A stretch of 64,000 nt of DNA, taken from Ferruginibacter lapsinanis. GTDB lineage: Bacteria; Bacteroidota; Bacteroidia; Chitinophagales; Chitinophagaceae. The DNA is taken from contig NZ_CP086063.1 in NCBI RefSeq assembly GCF_020783315.1, positions 248,001 to 312,000 on the forward strand. Reading direction: 5' to 3'. Numbering within the stretch: the first letter of the stretch is position 1; each line of letters opens with the position of its first letter. Below, one piece after another: positions 19,605-31,197 of the stretch. The position numbers and the translations under genes are program-made. The notes below the pieces were generated by a model. The model had not been told where the DNA came from, made no database searches, and saw only the letters and a list, made by a program, of their open reading frames with translations.

Positions 19605-20273
19605 TTATCTCAGATCGATGATCTCTACTCCTGGATTTTTCTTTGCATCAAATACAAACTGAGCATCTGCAACTACAGCTTTTGTATTCATGTTCTTTAC
19701 AGAATAGGTAAACTTGTTACCGGCTTTTTCAAATACTTTGGTAGAAACGATCGTTTGTGTAGCCTTATCTACGTAAACCAATACTTTAAAGAATGGTTTG
19801 CTTTTATCGATCGGCGTTAACTCTATTTCCTGAACCACTTTACCATTCAATGTTTTATCGCCATTCAATTTGTATAAAAAATCCTTGTCGTAAAAATTGG
19901 TAAATATTTTTTGAGGAGTAAGCGTATTGTTGCTTGGGTCTATTTTAGTGATCGTTAGTTCATTGGCTGATTTATCCAGCGTTGAAACATTACTACCATC
20001 ACAATAAATTTCCTGGCCGGTTACATTTACACGGTACTTGGTTCCTTTCATGAAAACTGTACCTGTTTTATTTCCTAATACCTTACCTGCTGCATTTTCA
20101 ATTTTCAGAGAAAAAGTTGCTTGAACAGCTTTAAAAGTTTTAAATTTTGCACTTACTGCATCTAATATTTTTTTAGCTTCCGGGTCACTTTTACCCATTC
20201 CTTTCAAAGGTTGGGCAATAACTGAAGTCACTGTAAACAAACTCAACAACAAAACCGCTAATACTTTATTCAT
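19605..20273 (-). CDS. lolA: LolA-like outer membrane lipoprotein carrier
   Basis: The 222-residue product has a signal peptide (about residues 1-20, ending VIAQ) and a LolA-type beta barrel: AVQATFSLKIENAAGK, GTVFMKGTKYRVN, EIYCDGSNVSTLDK, and a VEIIDLR end. It would shuttle lipoproteins across the periplasm from LolCDE. It is longer than E. coli LolA but typical for Bacteroidota. A good promoter lies immediately upstream. Monocistronic by position. Confidence 0.88.
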   Translation of the reverse strand: MNKVLAVLLLSLFTVTSVIAQPLKGMGKSDPEAKKILDAVSAKFKTFKAVQATFSLKIENAAGKVLGNKTGTVFMKGTKYRVNVTGQEIYCDGSNVSTLDKSANELTITKIDPSNNTLTPQKIFTNFYDKDFLYKLNGDKTLNGKVVQEIELTPIDKSKPFFKVLVYVDKATQTIVSTKVFEKAGNKFTYSVKNMNTKAVVADAQFVFDAKKNPGVEIIDLR

Positions 20274-20292
20274 TTTCTTATTTTAAAGGGTG

Positions 20293-20323
20293 CAAAGATA
20301 AACACATAGACGGTTTTATGCAA
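20293..20323 (-). promoter_or_regulatory. lolA promoter (TTG-N20-TATCTTTG)
   Basis: On the minus strand TTG (20321-20323), a 20-base spacer and TATCTTTG (20293-20300) match the Bacteroidota sigma consensus TTTG-N19-TAnnTTTG well. Transcription would start about a dozen bases before the lolA start codon, leaving a very short leader. Confidence 0.6.
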
Positions 20324-20373
20324 CCATAGGTTTAAGTGCAGTTGGTAATTAAATGTTAATGCTATAATCGTTT

Positions 20374-22134
<1,761 letters not shown>

Positions 22135-22139
22135 TCATG

Positions 22140-22147
22140 CAAACATA
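22140..22147 (-). promoter_or_regulatory. Probable pyrG promoter, -7 element
   Basis: TATGTTTG on the minus strand fits TAnnTTTG, with a T-rich -33 region about 20 bases upstream. It lies in the 385-bp divergent region between pyrG and gltA (22024-22408). Confidence 0.4.
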
Positions 22148-22291
22148 CTGCAAATATTCGGGGTAAAAAAAATTAGCAGCTTTTAACAACAAAAAAAAGC
22201 AATAAAAAAATGCTTGTCCATCTTAAACGAAACACAAGCCAGCTACGCAAACGATTGCAAAACAGCATTTAACTAAATAATTGAAAGTTTC

Positions 22292-22320
22292 TTGCAAAAC
22301 TTTTGTTTAGCAGTAGTTTG
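22292..22320 (+). promoter_or_regulatory. Possible gltA promoter
   Basis: TTG at 22292-22294, a 19-base gap and TAGTTTG at 22314-22320 approximate the Bacteroidota promoter, with one base missing from the TAnnTTTG box. This leaves an 80-90 base leader before the citrate synthase start. Confidence 0.3.
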
Positions 22321-22408
22321 CACCGTATTTTTAGGCATCTTTTCACAGCACTTGTGCAAAAAAAAGGCAAAATAACCTTACAGAAATCATATAAAAAAAC
22401 AACCATAT

Positions 22409-23734
22409 ATGGGTGCAATCAAAGACAAGTTTAAAGCAAAGTCGGATGTAGTAGGAGCAGAAATCAAGGCAATGCTTAAGGAACACGGTGATAAAAAAAT
22501 CGGGGAAGTAACACTTAGCCAGATTTATCAAGGTATGAGAGGTATTACCGGACTTGTTTCTGAAACATCTTTATTAGATGCACAGGAAGGTATCCGTTTT
22601 CGTGGACATACAATACCTGAATTACAGGAGAAATTACCAAAGGCTCCGGGTGGTACAGAACCATTACCGGAAGGATTATTTTATCTTATGTTGATGGGTG
22701 AGATGCCAACCGATGAAGATGTAGCAGAATTGTCATCTTTATTACAACGTCGCAGTCACGTGCCAAAACATGTATTAGATTCAATTGAGGCCACTCCGCT
22801 CAGCACCCATCCAATGACCCAATTTGTAATTGCTATCATGGCATTACAAACTGAAAGCAGTTTTGCCAAACGTTATGCCGAAGGCATGAGCAAAAAAGAT
22901 TATTGGGAAGCAGTGTTTGATGATTCATTGGACCTGATCGCTCGTTTACCAAGAATTGCTGCATATATATATCGTCGTAAATATAAATTCGGACGCCATA
23001 TCGAACCTAATGGTTTGTTGGATTGGGCCGGTAATTTTTCCCATATGATGGGGTACGATAACGAAGACTTTAAAGAGTTGATGCGTTTATATATGACCAT
23101 TCATGCTGATCATGAAGGTGGTAACGTATCTGCTCATACAACACACCTGGTAGGCTCTGCATTAAGTGATCCTTACCTTGCTTTTGCTGCAGGTATGAAT
23201 GGCTTAGCCGGACCATTACATGGATTGGCTAACCAGGAAGTGATCAAATGGATATTTGGAATGACCGATGAACTTGGTACACAAACTCCATCTAAAACAC
23301 AGATAGAAGAATACGTTAAGAAAACGTTGAGCGAAGGAAAAGTAGTGCCGGGTTACGGACACGCTGTTCTTCGTAAAACAGATCCACGTTTTACTGCTCA
23401 AATGGAATTCGGTAAAAAACATTTACCAGACGATCCGTTAGTAAACACTGTTTGGAATATATATGAAGCAGTACCTCCTATCCTGCAATCATTAGGAAAA
23501 ATTAAAAACCCATGGCCAAACGTTGATGCACACAGTGGCGCATTATTAGTTCATTACGGAATGGTTGAATATGAATTCTATACCGTATTGTTTGGTGTAT
23601 CAAGAGCATTGGGTGTATTATCCAGTCTTTGTTGGGACAGAGCGTTAGGCTTCCCTCTTGAAAGACCAAAATCTGTTACAACCGAATTAGTAAAATCATG
23701 GTTGGAAGGAAAGGATGAGATCTGGGGCGACTAA
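22409..23734 (+). CDS. gltA: Citrate synthase, mitochondrial type
   Basis: The 441-residue enzyme condenses oxaloacetate and acetyl-CoA to citrate in the TCA cycle. It resembles the eukaryotic/mitochondrial branch rather than the hexameric E. coli type: [20 protein letters not shown] near the N-terminus, then [32 protein letters not shown], the active-site [14 protein letters not shown] and the catalytic Asp in [10 protein letters not shown]. Start ATG at 22409. A strong terminator follows at 23769. Confidence 0.96.
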   Translation: MGAIKDKFKAKSDVVGAEIKAMLKEHGDKKIGEVTLSQIYQGMRGITGLVSETSLLDAQEGIRFRGHTIPELQEKLPKAPGGTEPLPEGLFYLMLMGEMPTDEDVAELSSLLQRRSHVPKHVLDSIEATPLSTHPMTQFVIAIMALQTESSFAKRYAEGMSKKDYWEAVFDDSLDLIARLPRIAAYIYRRKYKFGRHIEPNGLLDWAGNFSHMMGYDNEDFKELMRLYMTIHADHEGGNVSAHTTHLVGSALSDPYLAFAAGMNGLAGPLHGLANQEVIKWIFGMTDELGTQTPSKTQIEEYVKKTLSEGKVVPGYGHAVLRKTDPRFTAQMEFGKKHLPDDPLVNTVWNIYEAVPPILQSLGKIKNPWPNVDAHSGALLVHYGMVEYEFYTVLFGVSRALGVLSSLCWDRALGFPLERPKSVTTELVKSWLEGKDEIWGD

Positions 23735-23768
23735 AACATAAATTATTACAGGCTTACAACTTTTGTAC

Positions 23769-23796
23769 ATAGCCGGAACCAAGGTTCCGGCTATTT
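23769..23796 (+). terminator. gltA terminator
   Basis: A perfect 12-base stem (ATAGCCGGAACC/GGTTCCGGCTAT) with a two-base centre, ending in TTTG. It lies 35 bases after the citrate synthase stop. Confidence 0.75.
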
Positions 23797-23873
23797 GTTT
23801 CAAGGCCAGATGCCTGTCACATAGAATTATTTGTTATTTTTAAGGTAGAAATAGCTTCACATAAAAAAGATAC

Positions 23874-26435
23874 ATGACCGCAGGCACCCAGGAATCAATA
23901 TTTCAACATTACTTCAGCAACAATTATTCATACGATGAGTTATTAGGCGACGACGGTACTCTCCGCCCCCATTGGCAAACATTCTTTAATTCTTTTAGTC
24001 AGCTCGGCCCTTCACAAATACAAGACAGGGCCCAGGATATTTTACGTTTTTTAAAAGAGAATGGTGTTACCTATAATGTATATGGTGATCCCAATGGATT
24101 GAACCGCCCCTGGAACCTGGACGTGATCCCCTTTTTGATCAGCCAGCAGGAATGGCAAAAAATAGAATCCGGACTTATTCAGCGTGCTACTCTTTTCGAT
24201 CTTATTTTGAAAGATCTCTATGGTGACCGTTTATTGATCAAAGAAGGATTGTTACCACTTGAATTGATCTATAATCACTCAGGATTTTTAAGACAATGCT
24301 CAGACATACAACTACCGGGTAAGCATAGCCTCATTTTATATTCAGCAGATATGGCCCGTAGCCCCGAAGGCAAAATATGGGTATTGAACGATCGTACGCA
24401 GGCACCTTCAGGATCGGGTTATGCATTGGAAAACAGAACAGCCATTGCACGTATATTACCCGAATTATTTTCGGGTTTAAAAGTGCGACATCTTTCTCCT
24501 TATTTTATTGCATTAAGAAACTCATTACAAAATTTAGCTCCGGCAAAAGCACAGAATCCACGTATTGTAATTCTTACACCGGGACCAAGCAACGAAACAT
24601 ATTTTGAACACTCTTATCTTTCTTCTTACTTAGGCTATACTTTAGTACAGGGCGAAGACCTGATGGTGAAAGATAATTTTGTCTGGTTAAAAACAATCGG
24701 CGGACTGGAAAAAGTGGATGTGATCATTCGCAGGGTGGATGATGTGTATTGTGACCCGTTGGAATTAAGAGAAGACTCACGGTTAGGTGTATCCGGTTTA
24801 TTGCAGGCAGTAAGAAGCGGGAATGTTACCATTGCCAATCCGCTCGGAAGCAGTGTGTTAGAAAACCCGGGGCTGATGGGCTTCTTACCAAGACTGGCAA
24901 GACATTTTTTTGGAGAAGACCTGATATTACCTACCATCGCATCGTGGTGGTGTGGACAACCAAAAGAATTGCAGTATGTGCTTGATAATATTGAATCACT
25001 GGTCATTAAAAAGATATACAGAGAATCGAGGATCAGCACATCAGTCAATACGGCTAATCTTACCAAAGAAGGCGTAGCAAAACTGAAACAGGAAATAATT
25101 GCTCATCCGTATATGTTTGTGGGACAAGAGAAGATCGCTTTCTCTTCTACTCCATCATTGATAAGCGGACATATTGAACCACGTAATGTATTATTCAGAA
25201 GTTTTCTTGTAAGCAATGGTGATAGCTATACCTGCATGACAGGCGGACTCGGCAGAACTTCTGCAGAGCCGGGAAATTTTGTTATATCCAATCAGTTGGG
25301 AGGTATCAGTAAAGATACCTGGATCATTTCTCCGGAACCCGGCTACACCATGAGCAGCAACAAGGATGTATTAAAAACAAAGAATCCTATTTTTAGTGGC
25401 GTGCTGCCAAGTCATACCGCAGAAAATCTTTTTTGGGTAGGCCGTTATGCTGAGAGAGTGTTGGGCAATGCCCGTTTTCAACGTACCGTAATGCAATTTG
25501 TAACAGAAGGTAACAGACTGCAATTTGAAAATGATATTAAAACAGAACACCAGCTTTTACGAACATTAACAGAATACACCTGCACCTATCCCGGCTTTAC
25601 AGGAGATGATGCAGAAGAAAAATTCAAAAACCCCTGGCCCGAATTAACAGACACTTTATTCAATATAGACAGACCGGGAAGTTTGAGTTATAATTTTTCT
25701 TTGTTCACCAAAGCGGTCAATACAGTTCGTGATCATTGGAGCACAGATACCTGGCGTGTGTTAAAAGGAATGGAAGATGAATGGGACGCTGCGGCAAAAT
25801 CGCAACTAACCAATTTCCGGATGATCAGTGCCTTAGATAATCTCATCACTTCAATGGTGGCATTCATCGGGTTGAACAGGGAAAGTATTTCACGGGAACA
25901 GGGATGGAATTTATTAGATACGGGAAGAAAAATTGAACAAAGTCTTTTATTGATCAATATCCTGCAATCTACCTTAACAGAAACCGCTACGGAAGAAGTT
26001 GAATACAATTTGCAGGAAGCTGTTTTGAAAAGTCATGAAACATTAATGAACTACCGGTACAAATACAAGGTACATATACAATTACCGCTTGTGCTTGAAC
26101 TGATGTTGCTTGATACAACAAATCCTCGTTCATTGATATATCAGATCGAAAGATTAAAAGCCTATTTGTCCAGTTTGCCTAAAACAAGAAATGATCATTC
26201 GCTTGAAAAACATGAGCGGCTGATACTGGAAGCATTTACTTTAGTGAAACTGGCAGATAAAAATCAACTGGCAAAGGCAGATGAAACAACAGGGACCTAT
26301 AAAAAATTAGAAGAATTATTTGCTCAGCTGAATACATTGCTTTTAGCGATCCCTGATGTGATCTCAAGGAAATACTTTAAACATGCACAGGGGCAAAAAC
26401 AATTATTTACATCCGAAGATGATCCATCGATATAA
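23874..26435 (+). CDS. Circularly permuted ATP-grasp protein fused to alpha-E domain
   Basis: The 853-residue cytosolic protein has an N-terminal circularly permuted type 2 ATP-grasp domain (about 1-480; VYGDPNGLNRPWNLDVIPFL, then WVLNDRTQAPSGSGYALENR). A C-terminal helical alpha-E (DUF403) domain (about 510-830) starts at HTAENLFWVGRYAERVLGNA. ATP-grasp enzymes of this type are predicted to form amide or peptide bonds; the product is unknown. Most genomes encode the two domains as separate genes. It is followed 14 bp later by a transglutaminase and then by a DUF2126 amidoligase, the neighbourhood described for this predicted peptide-modification system. Confidence 0.9.
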   Translation: MTAGTQESIFQHYFSNNYSYDELLGDDGTLRPHWQTFFNSFSQLGPSQIQDRAQDILRFLKENGVTYNVYGDPNGLNRPWNLDVIPFLISQQEWQKIESGLIQRATLFDLILKDLYGDRLLIKEGLLPLELIYNHSGFLRQCSDIQLPGKHSLILYSADMARSPEGKIWVLNDRTQAPSGSGYALENRTAIARILPELFSGLKVRHLSPYFIALRNSLQNLAPAKAQNPRIVILTPGPSNETYFEHSYLSSYLGYTLVQGEDLMVKDNFVWLKTIGGLEKVDVIIRRVDDVYCDPLELREDSRLGVSGLLQAVRSGNVTIANPLGSSVLENPGLMGFLPRLARHFFGEDLILPTIASWWCGQPKELQYVLDNIESLVIKKIYRESRISTSVNTANLTKEGVAKLKQEIIAHPYMFVGQEKIAFSSTPSLISGHIEPRNVLFRSFLVSNGDSYTCMTGGLGRTSAEPGNFVISNQLGGISKDTWIISPEPGYTMSSNKDVLKTKNPIFSGVLPSHTAENLFWVGRYAERVLGNARFQRTVMQFVTEGNRLQFENDIKTEHQLLRTLTEYTCTYPGFTGDDAEEKFKNPWPELTDTLFNIDRPGSLSYNFSLFTKAVNTVRDHWSTDTWRVLKGMEDEWDAAAKSQLTNFRMISALDNLITSMVAFIGLNRESISREQGWNLLDTGRKIEQSLLLINILQSTLTETATEEVEYNLQEAVLKSHETLMNYRYKYKVHIQLPLVLELMLLDTTNPRSLIYQIERLKAYLSSLPKTRNDHSLEKHERLILEAFTLVKLADKNQLAKADETTGTYKKLEELFAQLNTLLLAIPDVISRKYFKHAQGQKQLFTSEDDPSI

Positions 26436-26449
26436 TTGCAGTACTTACC

Positions 26450-27328
26450 ATGATTCAATACACGATCACACATAAAACAGAATATATCTACAGAGAGCCC
26501 ATTGCACTCTGTCATAATATTGCCCGGCTGATACCAAGATCCGTTAACGGACAAGTATGTAGTATGTCTGAGATCGTTATTACCCCAAAGCCTGACACCT
26601 ACAAACGATACGAAGATTTTTTCGGTAACCATGTTGCCTATTTTGCCATTGAGCAAGATCACAGCAAACTAACGGTAACAGTTACCTCAAATATTGAGAT
26701 CACTCCCGGCACCTTACAATTCAACGAATACCCTACAGAAGCATGGGAACATGTAGCTGCTAAACTCCTTACCAACACCGAAGAAAATATAGAAGTACGC
26801 CAATACATACCGGAAACGGGCATGACTGAGATCACTCCTGAAATAAAGGATTACGCACTGCAATCGTTTACTCCCGGCAGGCCTTTATTTGAAGCCACTT
26901 ATGATCTGATGCAAAGAATATACAAAGACTTTGAATTCAAAGCAGGATTGACTACCGTAGCCACTCCTGTAAAAGAAACGCTTAAGCTGCGTAAAGGTGT
27001 TTGCCAGGACTTTGCTCATTTAGCAATCACCTGTTTGCGATCGGTTGGTTTGCCTGCCCGCTATATCAGTGGTTATATAGAAACCATCTCCAAACCCGGA
27101 AAAGAAAAACTTGTTGGAGCAGATGCATCACATGCCTGGTTCTCTGTATATATACCTGGTGCAGGCTGGGTAGATTTTGATCCCACCAATAACCAGATCC
27201 CTTCTTCTCAACATATCACCATTGGCTGGGGAAGAGATTATGCAGATATTGCTCCGTTAAAAGGTATCATCCTCAGCAGCCGGCCGCATAAATTGCTTGT
27301 GTCGGTGGATGTAAAGAGAGTAAATTAA
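26450..27328 (+). CDS. Transglutaminase-like cysteine peptidase
   Basis: The 292-residue cytosolic protein has an N-terminal beta-rich transglutaminase N domain (ITHKTEYIYREPIALCHN, typical of the bacterial family). The papain-like core follows: Cys in RKGVCQDFAHLAITCLR at about residue 184, His in DASHAWFSVYIPGAGW, and Asp in DFDPTNNQ. It would hydrolyse or transfer isopeptide/peptide bonds. The 14-bp gap from the ATP-grasp/alpha-E gene argues for cotranscription and a shared substrate. Confidence 0.9.
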   Translation: MIQYTITHKTEYIYREPIALCHNIARLIPRSVNGQVCSMSEIVITPKPDTYKRYEDFFGNHVAYFAIEQDHSKLTVTVTSNIEITPGTLQFNEYPTEAWEHVAAKLLTNTEENIEVRQYIPETGMTEITPEIKDYALQSFTPGRPLFEATYDLMQRIYKDFEFKAGLTTVATPVKETLKLRKGVCQDFAHLAITCLRSVGLPARYISGYIETISKPGKEKLVGADASHAWFSVYIPGAGWVDFDPTNNQIPSSQHITIGWGRDYADIAPLKGIILSSRPHKLLVSVDVKRVN

Positions 27329-27330
27329 TT

Positions 27331-27530
27331 GTCAGAATCAGGACTTACAGGATGAAAGGATGAACAGGATTTAAGAATAAAATTTGAAAATATTTCCAAA
27401 TAAAAATTTGATCTCGAAAATTCGATTCAGACAAAAAAAGATAACTACATTTTAATTAAATATATCCCCCCTTCCCAATACTCTAATCCCGGAAATCTTC
27501 AAATCCTGGAAATCCTGATCAGACAACAAT
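27331..27530. repeat. Dispersed inverted-repeat element (ATCAGGAT family)
   Basis: The left end TTGTCAGAATCAGGACTTAC and the reverse complement of the right end (TTGTCTGATCAGGATTTCCA) match closely, so the intergenic stretch is bounded by imperfect inverted repeats. The same motif, with GGATGAACAGGAT, recurs at 40150 and 41217. No ORF lies inside. It resembles a small non-autonomous repeat. Confidence 0.6.
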
Positions 27531-27612
27531 ATTTTGTAATCCCCAAAAAATACCTTTACTTTATACAGTAACGATTGCCTGCCCTCACAAACACAAAACA
27601 ACCAAAACAACT

Positions 27613-30600
27613 ATGGCAATCAGGGTAGCAATACAACACAAAACAACCTACAAATACGACAGAGCTGTTACCATCGCTCCGCATATCTTCAGGTTAAGAC
27701 CAGCAGTGCATTCCAGGACACCCATTGAAGCCTATTCACTTAAGATCACCCCGAAAGACCATTTCATCAACTGGCAGCAAGATCCCTTTGGTAATTACCA
27801 GGCAAGAGTGGTATTCCCTAACCCGGCAACTGAGTTATCAGTTGATGTAGAAGTAATAGCCAATTTAACCGTTATCAATCCATTCGATTTTTTTGTAGAA
27901 GAATATGCAAAAGGTTTTCCATTTAAGTATGATGAAATATTAGCAAAAGAATTGGTTCCTTATCGTGAGATAAAAGAAAACGGACCACTATTAAGACAAT
28001 GGTTATTAGAGATCGACAGATCACCCAAACCCATTGTAGATTTTTTAGTCTCTATCAATCAAAAAGTAAACAGAGATATCAATTATACCGTTCGTATGGA
28101 AGCCGGTGTACAAACCTGCGAACAAACACTTGAAACAAGATGGGGCTCGTGCAGAGATTCTGCATGGTTGCTGGTACAGGTATTAAGATATCTTGGATTG
28201 GCATCTCGTTTTGTATCAGGTTATTTAGTGCAGTTAACTGCCGATATAAAATCTCTCGACGGCCCTTCGGGTCCCGAAAAAGATTTCACCGATCTGCATG
28301 CATGGGCAGAAGTGTATATCCCGGGTGCCGGCTGGATAGGCATGGACCCTACCTCTGGCCTGTTTGCAAGCGAAGGACATATACCACTGGCATGCACACC
28401 CGATTTTGCCAGTGCAGCACCTGTTGTAGGCACTACAGATCTTTGCAACGTAACATTTGAATTTGATAACAGCGTAACACGTATACACGAAGACCCGAGA
28501 GTAACCAGACCATATACCGAACAGCAATGGGCTGAGATGGATGCACTCGGTCACCAGGTAGATAAGGAATTATCAGAAGGAGATGTGCGACTAACCATGG
28601 GTGGCGAACCAACTTTTGTTTCCATCGATGATATGGAATCTGCACAATGGAACACTGCTGCAGATGGAAAAGAAAAACGTTTATTAGCACACGATCTTAT
28701 TTTTAAATTAAGAGATCAATTTGGCCCCGGAGGTATGTTGCATTACGGTATGGGCAAATGGTATCCCGGCGAACCCTTGCCACGCTGGCAATACGGCTTG
28801 TTCTGGCGAAAGGATGGTGTACCTGTCTGGAAAAACAGCAACTACATCGCAGGTGAAAGAGTAGAAAAAAAATATACCGAAAAAGAGGCTGAACTTTTTG
28901 CCAATGAACTAGCAAAACATTTAGCCGTAAGCACTGAAAATATTTCCCCGGTGTATGAAGATGTATTTTATTTTTTATGGAGCGAAGGAAAGATACCTGC
29001 CAATGTTGATCCGTTAAAATATAATTTAAAAGATACCACCGAAAGAAAAACAATTGCTCAACTACTCGATAAAGGATTAGAAAAACCTGCCGGCTTTGTA
29101 CTCCCCATTGCATGGAACTACTGGAGCAATACATGGCAAAGCATTAAATGGCAGATGAACCGTGAAGAAGTATTTTTAATCCCCGGCAACTCTCCTATCG
29201 GCTTACGGTTACCGTTAGACTCATTACCTGCCGTTGCAAAAGAAGATGAACCTCAAATAGTAGAACGCAGTTTGTTTGAAGAAGTGCCTGCATTTGAAAA
29301 CTTCGATGATACCATTAGTGCCCGTTACGATTCAGTAAGTACACACAACGATCCCTCAACTAGCCGTCGGCCACTTGCCGCAGCCGAAAACACTAGCCGT
29401 AGACCGCAGCCGGTGGCAGCAGCTGCCGCTGAAAACATCACCGCAGCAATCCCTGTTATCAAAACAGCTTTGTGTGTAGAAGAAAGAGAAGGTGTGATAT
29501 ATATATTCTTCCCGCCCTGCGATTACCTGGAACATTATTTAGACATGCTCTCTTCCGTAGAAGCAACAGCTGCCAAATTAAATATTCCTGTACGCATTGA
29601 AGGTTACGAACCACCAAGAGACAACCGTATGGAAAGAATGGTGGTATCTCCCGATCCCGGCGTAATCGAAGTAAACATTCATCCTGCAAAGAACTGGGAT
29701 GAGTTAAAACATATTATCAATACCGTGTTTGAACAGGCACGGCTATCAAGATTGGGCACAGAAAAATTCATGCTCGATGGTAAACACACCGGCACAGGTG
29801 GCGGCAACCATATCACCATTGGTGGTGCTGTACCTGCGGATAGTCCGCTGTTGCGCAGGCCCGATGTATTGCGTAGCCTCATCACTTATTGGCAACACCA
29901 TCCCGGCCTGTCTTATTTATTTTCCGGTGCATTCATCGGACCAACCAGCCAGGCGCCACGCTTTGATGAAGGCCGTGAAGAAAGATTGTATGAAATGGAA
30001 ATTGCCTTCAGCCAGGTGCCCGAAGGAGAAGAAGTGCCTTTCTGGTTAGTAGATAGAATTTTCCGACATCTGTTGACCGATATCACCGGCAACACACACC
30101 GGGCAGAATTCTGTATCGATAAATTATATTCTCCTGATTCTTCTTCCGGCAGGTTAGGCATTTTAGAATTCCGTGCATTTGATATGCCGCCACATAAAGA
30201 AATGAGTTTGATGCAGATGTTATTGATACGCACACTCATTGCATGGTTCTGGAAGAAACCATACAAACATGATCTGATACGATGGGGTACAGAATTGCAC
30301 GACCGTTTTATGTTACCACATTTTGTAAGAGAAGATATGCAGGAAGTAGTGACCGACCTCAACAATGCAGGTTACCCTTTCAAACTTTCCTGGTTCGAAC
30401 CATTCTTTGAATTCCGTTTTCCGCATTACGGTAGTGTGCAGATAAAAGGCATTGATATGGAGCTCCGCATGGCCATTGAACCATGGCATGTATTGGGCGA
30501 AGAGATGAGCAGCTCAGGCACTGCCCGTTTTGTTGACTCCTCCCTTGAACGTGTGCAGGTAAAACTCCGCAATTTTAATGAAGGCCGTTATGTGCTCTTA

Positions 30601-31053
30601 TGCAATGGAGCCCGTGTGCCCTTAAGAGCCACCGAAATTAAAAGCGAATATGTTTGCGGTATCCGTTACCGTGCCTGGCAGCCGCCAAGTGCATTGCACC
30701 CTACCATTGGTATTGATACGCCACTAACCTTTGATATTGTTGATACATGGAATGGCCGCTCTGTTGGAGGCTGTACATATCATGTGGTGCATCCCGGCGG
30801 AAGATCTTACGATGCATTTCCCGTGAACAGCTTTGAGGCAGAGAGCCGACGTGTGAGCCGCTTCAACGATTTCGGGCATACACAGGATGTGTTGATCGCC
30901 ACGGTACAAACAACCGACACCATCGGCGAAGACCATTATATCACCATTGACAGACCATCCTTTGTTATTGATGCACCCGAAATAGAGATCAACAAGGAGT
31001 ATCCATGTACGTTAGATATACGGCAACATTGGAAGAAAGGAAAACGTTCGTAA
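27613..31053 (+). CDS. Transglutaminase-DUF2126 putative amidoligase
   Basis: The 1146-residue protein begins with a transglutaminase domain (about 1-285), with Cys in TRWGSCRDSAWLL, His in DLHAWAEVYIPGAGW and Asp in MDPTSG. A large DUF2126 domain (about 310-1140) follows, which Pfam lists as a putative amidoligase. Visible DUF2126 motifs are LTMGGEPTFVSIDD, GTGGGNHITIGGA and FIGPTSQAPRFDEGREERLY. A Pro/Ala/Arg-rich linker at about 575-615 separates two parts of DUF2126. With the preceding ATP-grasp/alpha-E and transglutaminase genes it forms the conserved predicted peptide-bond forming and cleaving cluster. Substrate unknown. Confidence 0.9.
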   Translation: MAIRVAIQHKTTYKYDRAVTIAPHIFRLRPAVHSRTPIEAYSLKITPKDHFINWQQDPFGNYQARVVFPNPATELSVDVEVIANLTVINPFDFFVEEYAKGFPFKYDEILAKELVPYREIKENGPLLRQWLLEIDRSPKPIVDFLVSINQKVNRDINYTVRMEAGVQTCEQTLETRWGSCRDSAWLLVQVLRYLGLASRFVSGYLVQLTADIKSLDGPSGPEKDFTDLHAWAEVYIPGAGWIGMDPTSGLFASEGHIPLACTPDFASAAPVVGTTDLCNVTFEFDNSVTRIHEDPRVTRPYTEQQWAEMDALGHQVDKELSEGDVRLTMGGEPTFVSIDDMESAQWNTAADGKEKRLLAHDLIFKLRDQFGPGGMLHYGMGKWYPGEPLPRWQYGLFWRKDGVPVWKNSNYIAGERVEKKYTEKEAELFANELAKHLAVSTENISPVYEDVFYFLWSEGKIPANVDPLKYNLKDTTERKTIAQLLDKGLEKPAGFVLPIAWNYWSNTWQSIKWQMNREEVFLIPGNSPIGLRLPLDSLPAVAKEDEPQIVERSLFEEVPAFENFDDTISARYDSVSTHNDPSTSRRPLAAAENTSRRPQPVAAAAAENITAAIPVIKTALCVEEREGVIYIFFPPCDYLEHYLDMLSSVEATAAKLNIPVRIEGYEPPRDNRMERMVVSPDPGVIEVNIHPAKNWDELKHIINTVFEQARLSRLGTEKFMLDGKHTGTGGGNHITIGGAVPADSPLLRRPDVLRSLITYWQHHPGLSYLFSGAFIGPTSQAPRFDEGREERLYEMEIAFSQVPEGEEVPFWLVDRIFRHLLTDITGNTHRAEFCIDKLYSPDSSSGRLGILEFRAFDMPPHKEMSLMQMLLIRTLIAWFWKKPYKHDLIRWGTELHDRFMLPHFVREDMQEVVTDLNNAGYPFKLSWFEPFFEFRFPHYGSVQIKGIDMELRMAIEPWHVLGEEMSSSGTARFVDSSLERVQVKLRNFNEGRYVLLCNGARVPLRATEIKSEYVCGIRYRAWQPPSALHPTIGIDTPLTFDIVDTWNGRSVGGCTYHVVHPGGRSYDAFPVNSFEAESRRVSRFNDFGHTQDVLIATVQTTDTIGEDHYITIDRPSFVIDAPEIEINKEYPCTLDIRQHWKKGKRS

Positions 31054-31084
31054 CAAACAACAGATAGGAGAACAACACTAATAT

Positions 31085-31109
31085 AGACGCAGGACTCCGT
31101 TCTGCGTCT
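31085..31109 (+). terminator. Possible terminator after the DUF2126 gene
   Basis: AGACGCAG and CTGCGTCT arms around a nine-base GACTCCGTT loop. No clean T-run follows, so it may instead be a palindromic repeat; a similar CGCAGGACT element appears at 36950. Confidence 0.4.
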
Positions 31110-31197
31110 ACACAGAATCGCTACAGAAAAAAATCATTGTATACCAGTATGCAACCTTTATTTGGATTTTTTCATCTATGAAAAAAATCCGCTAGCA

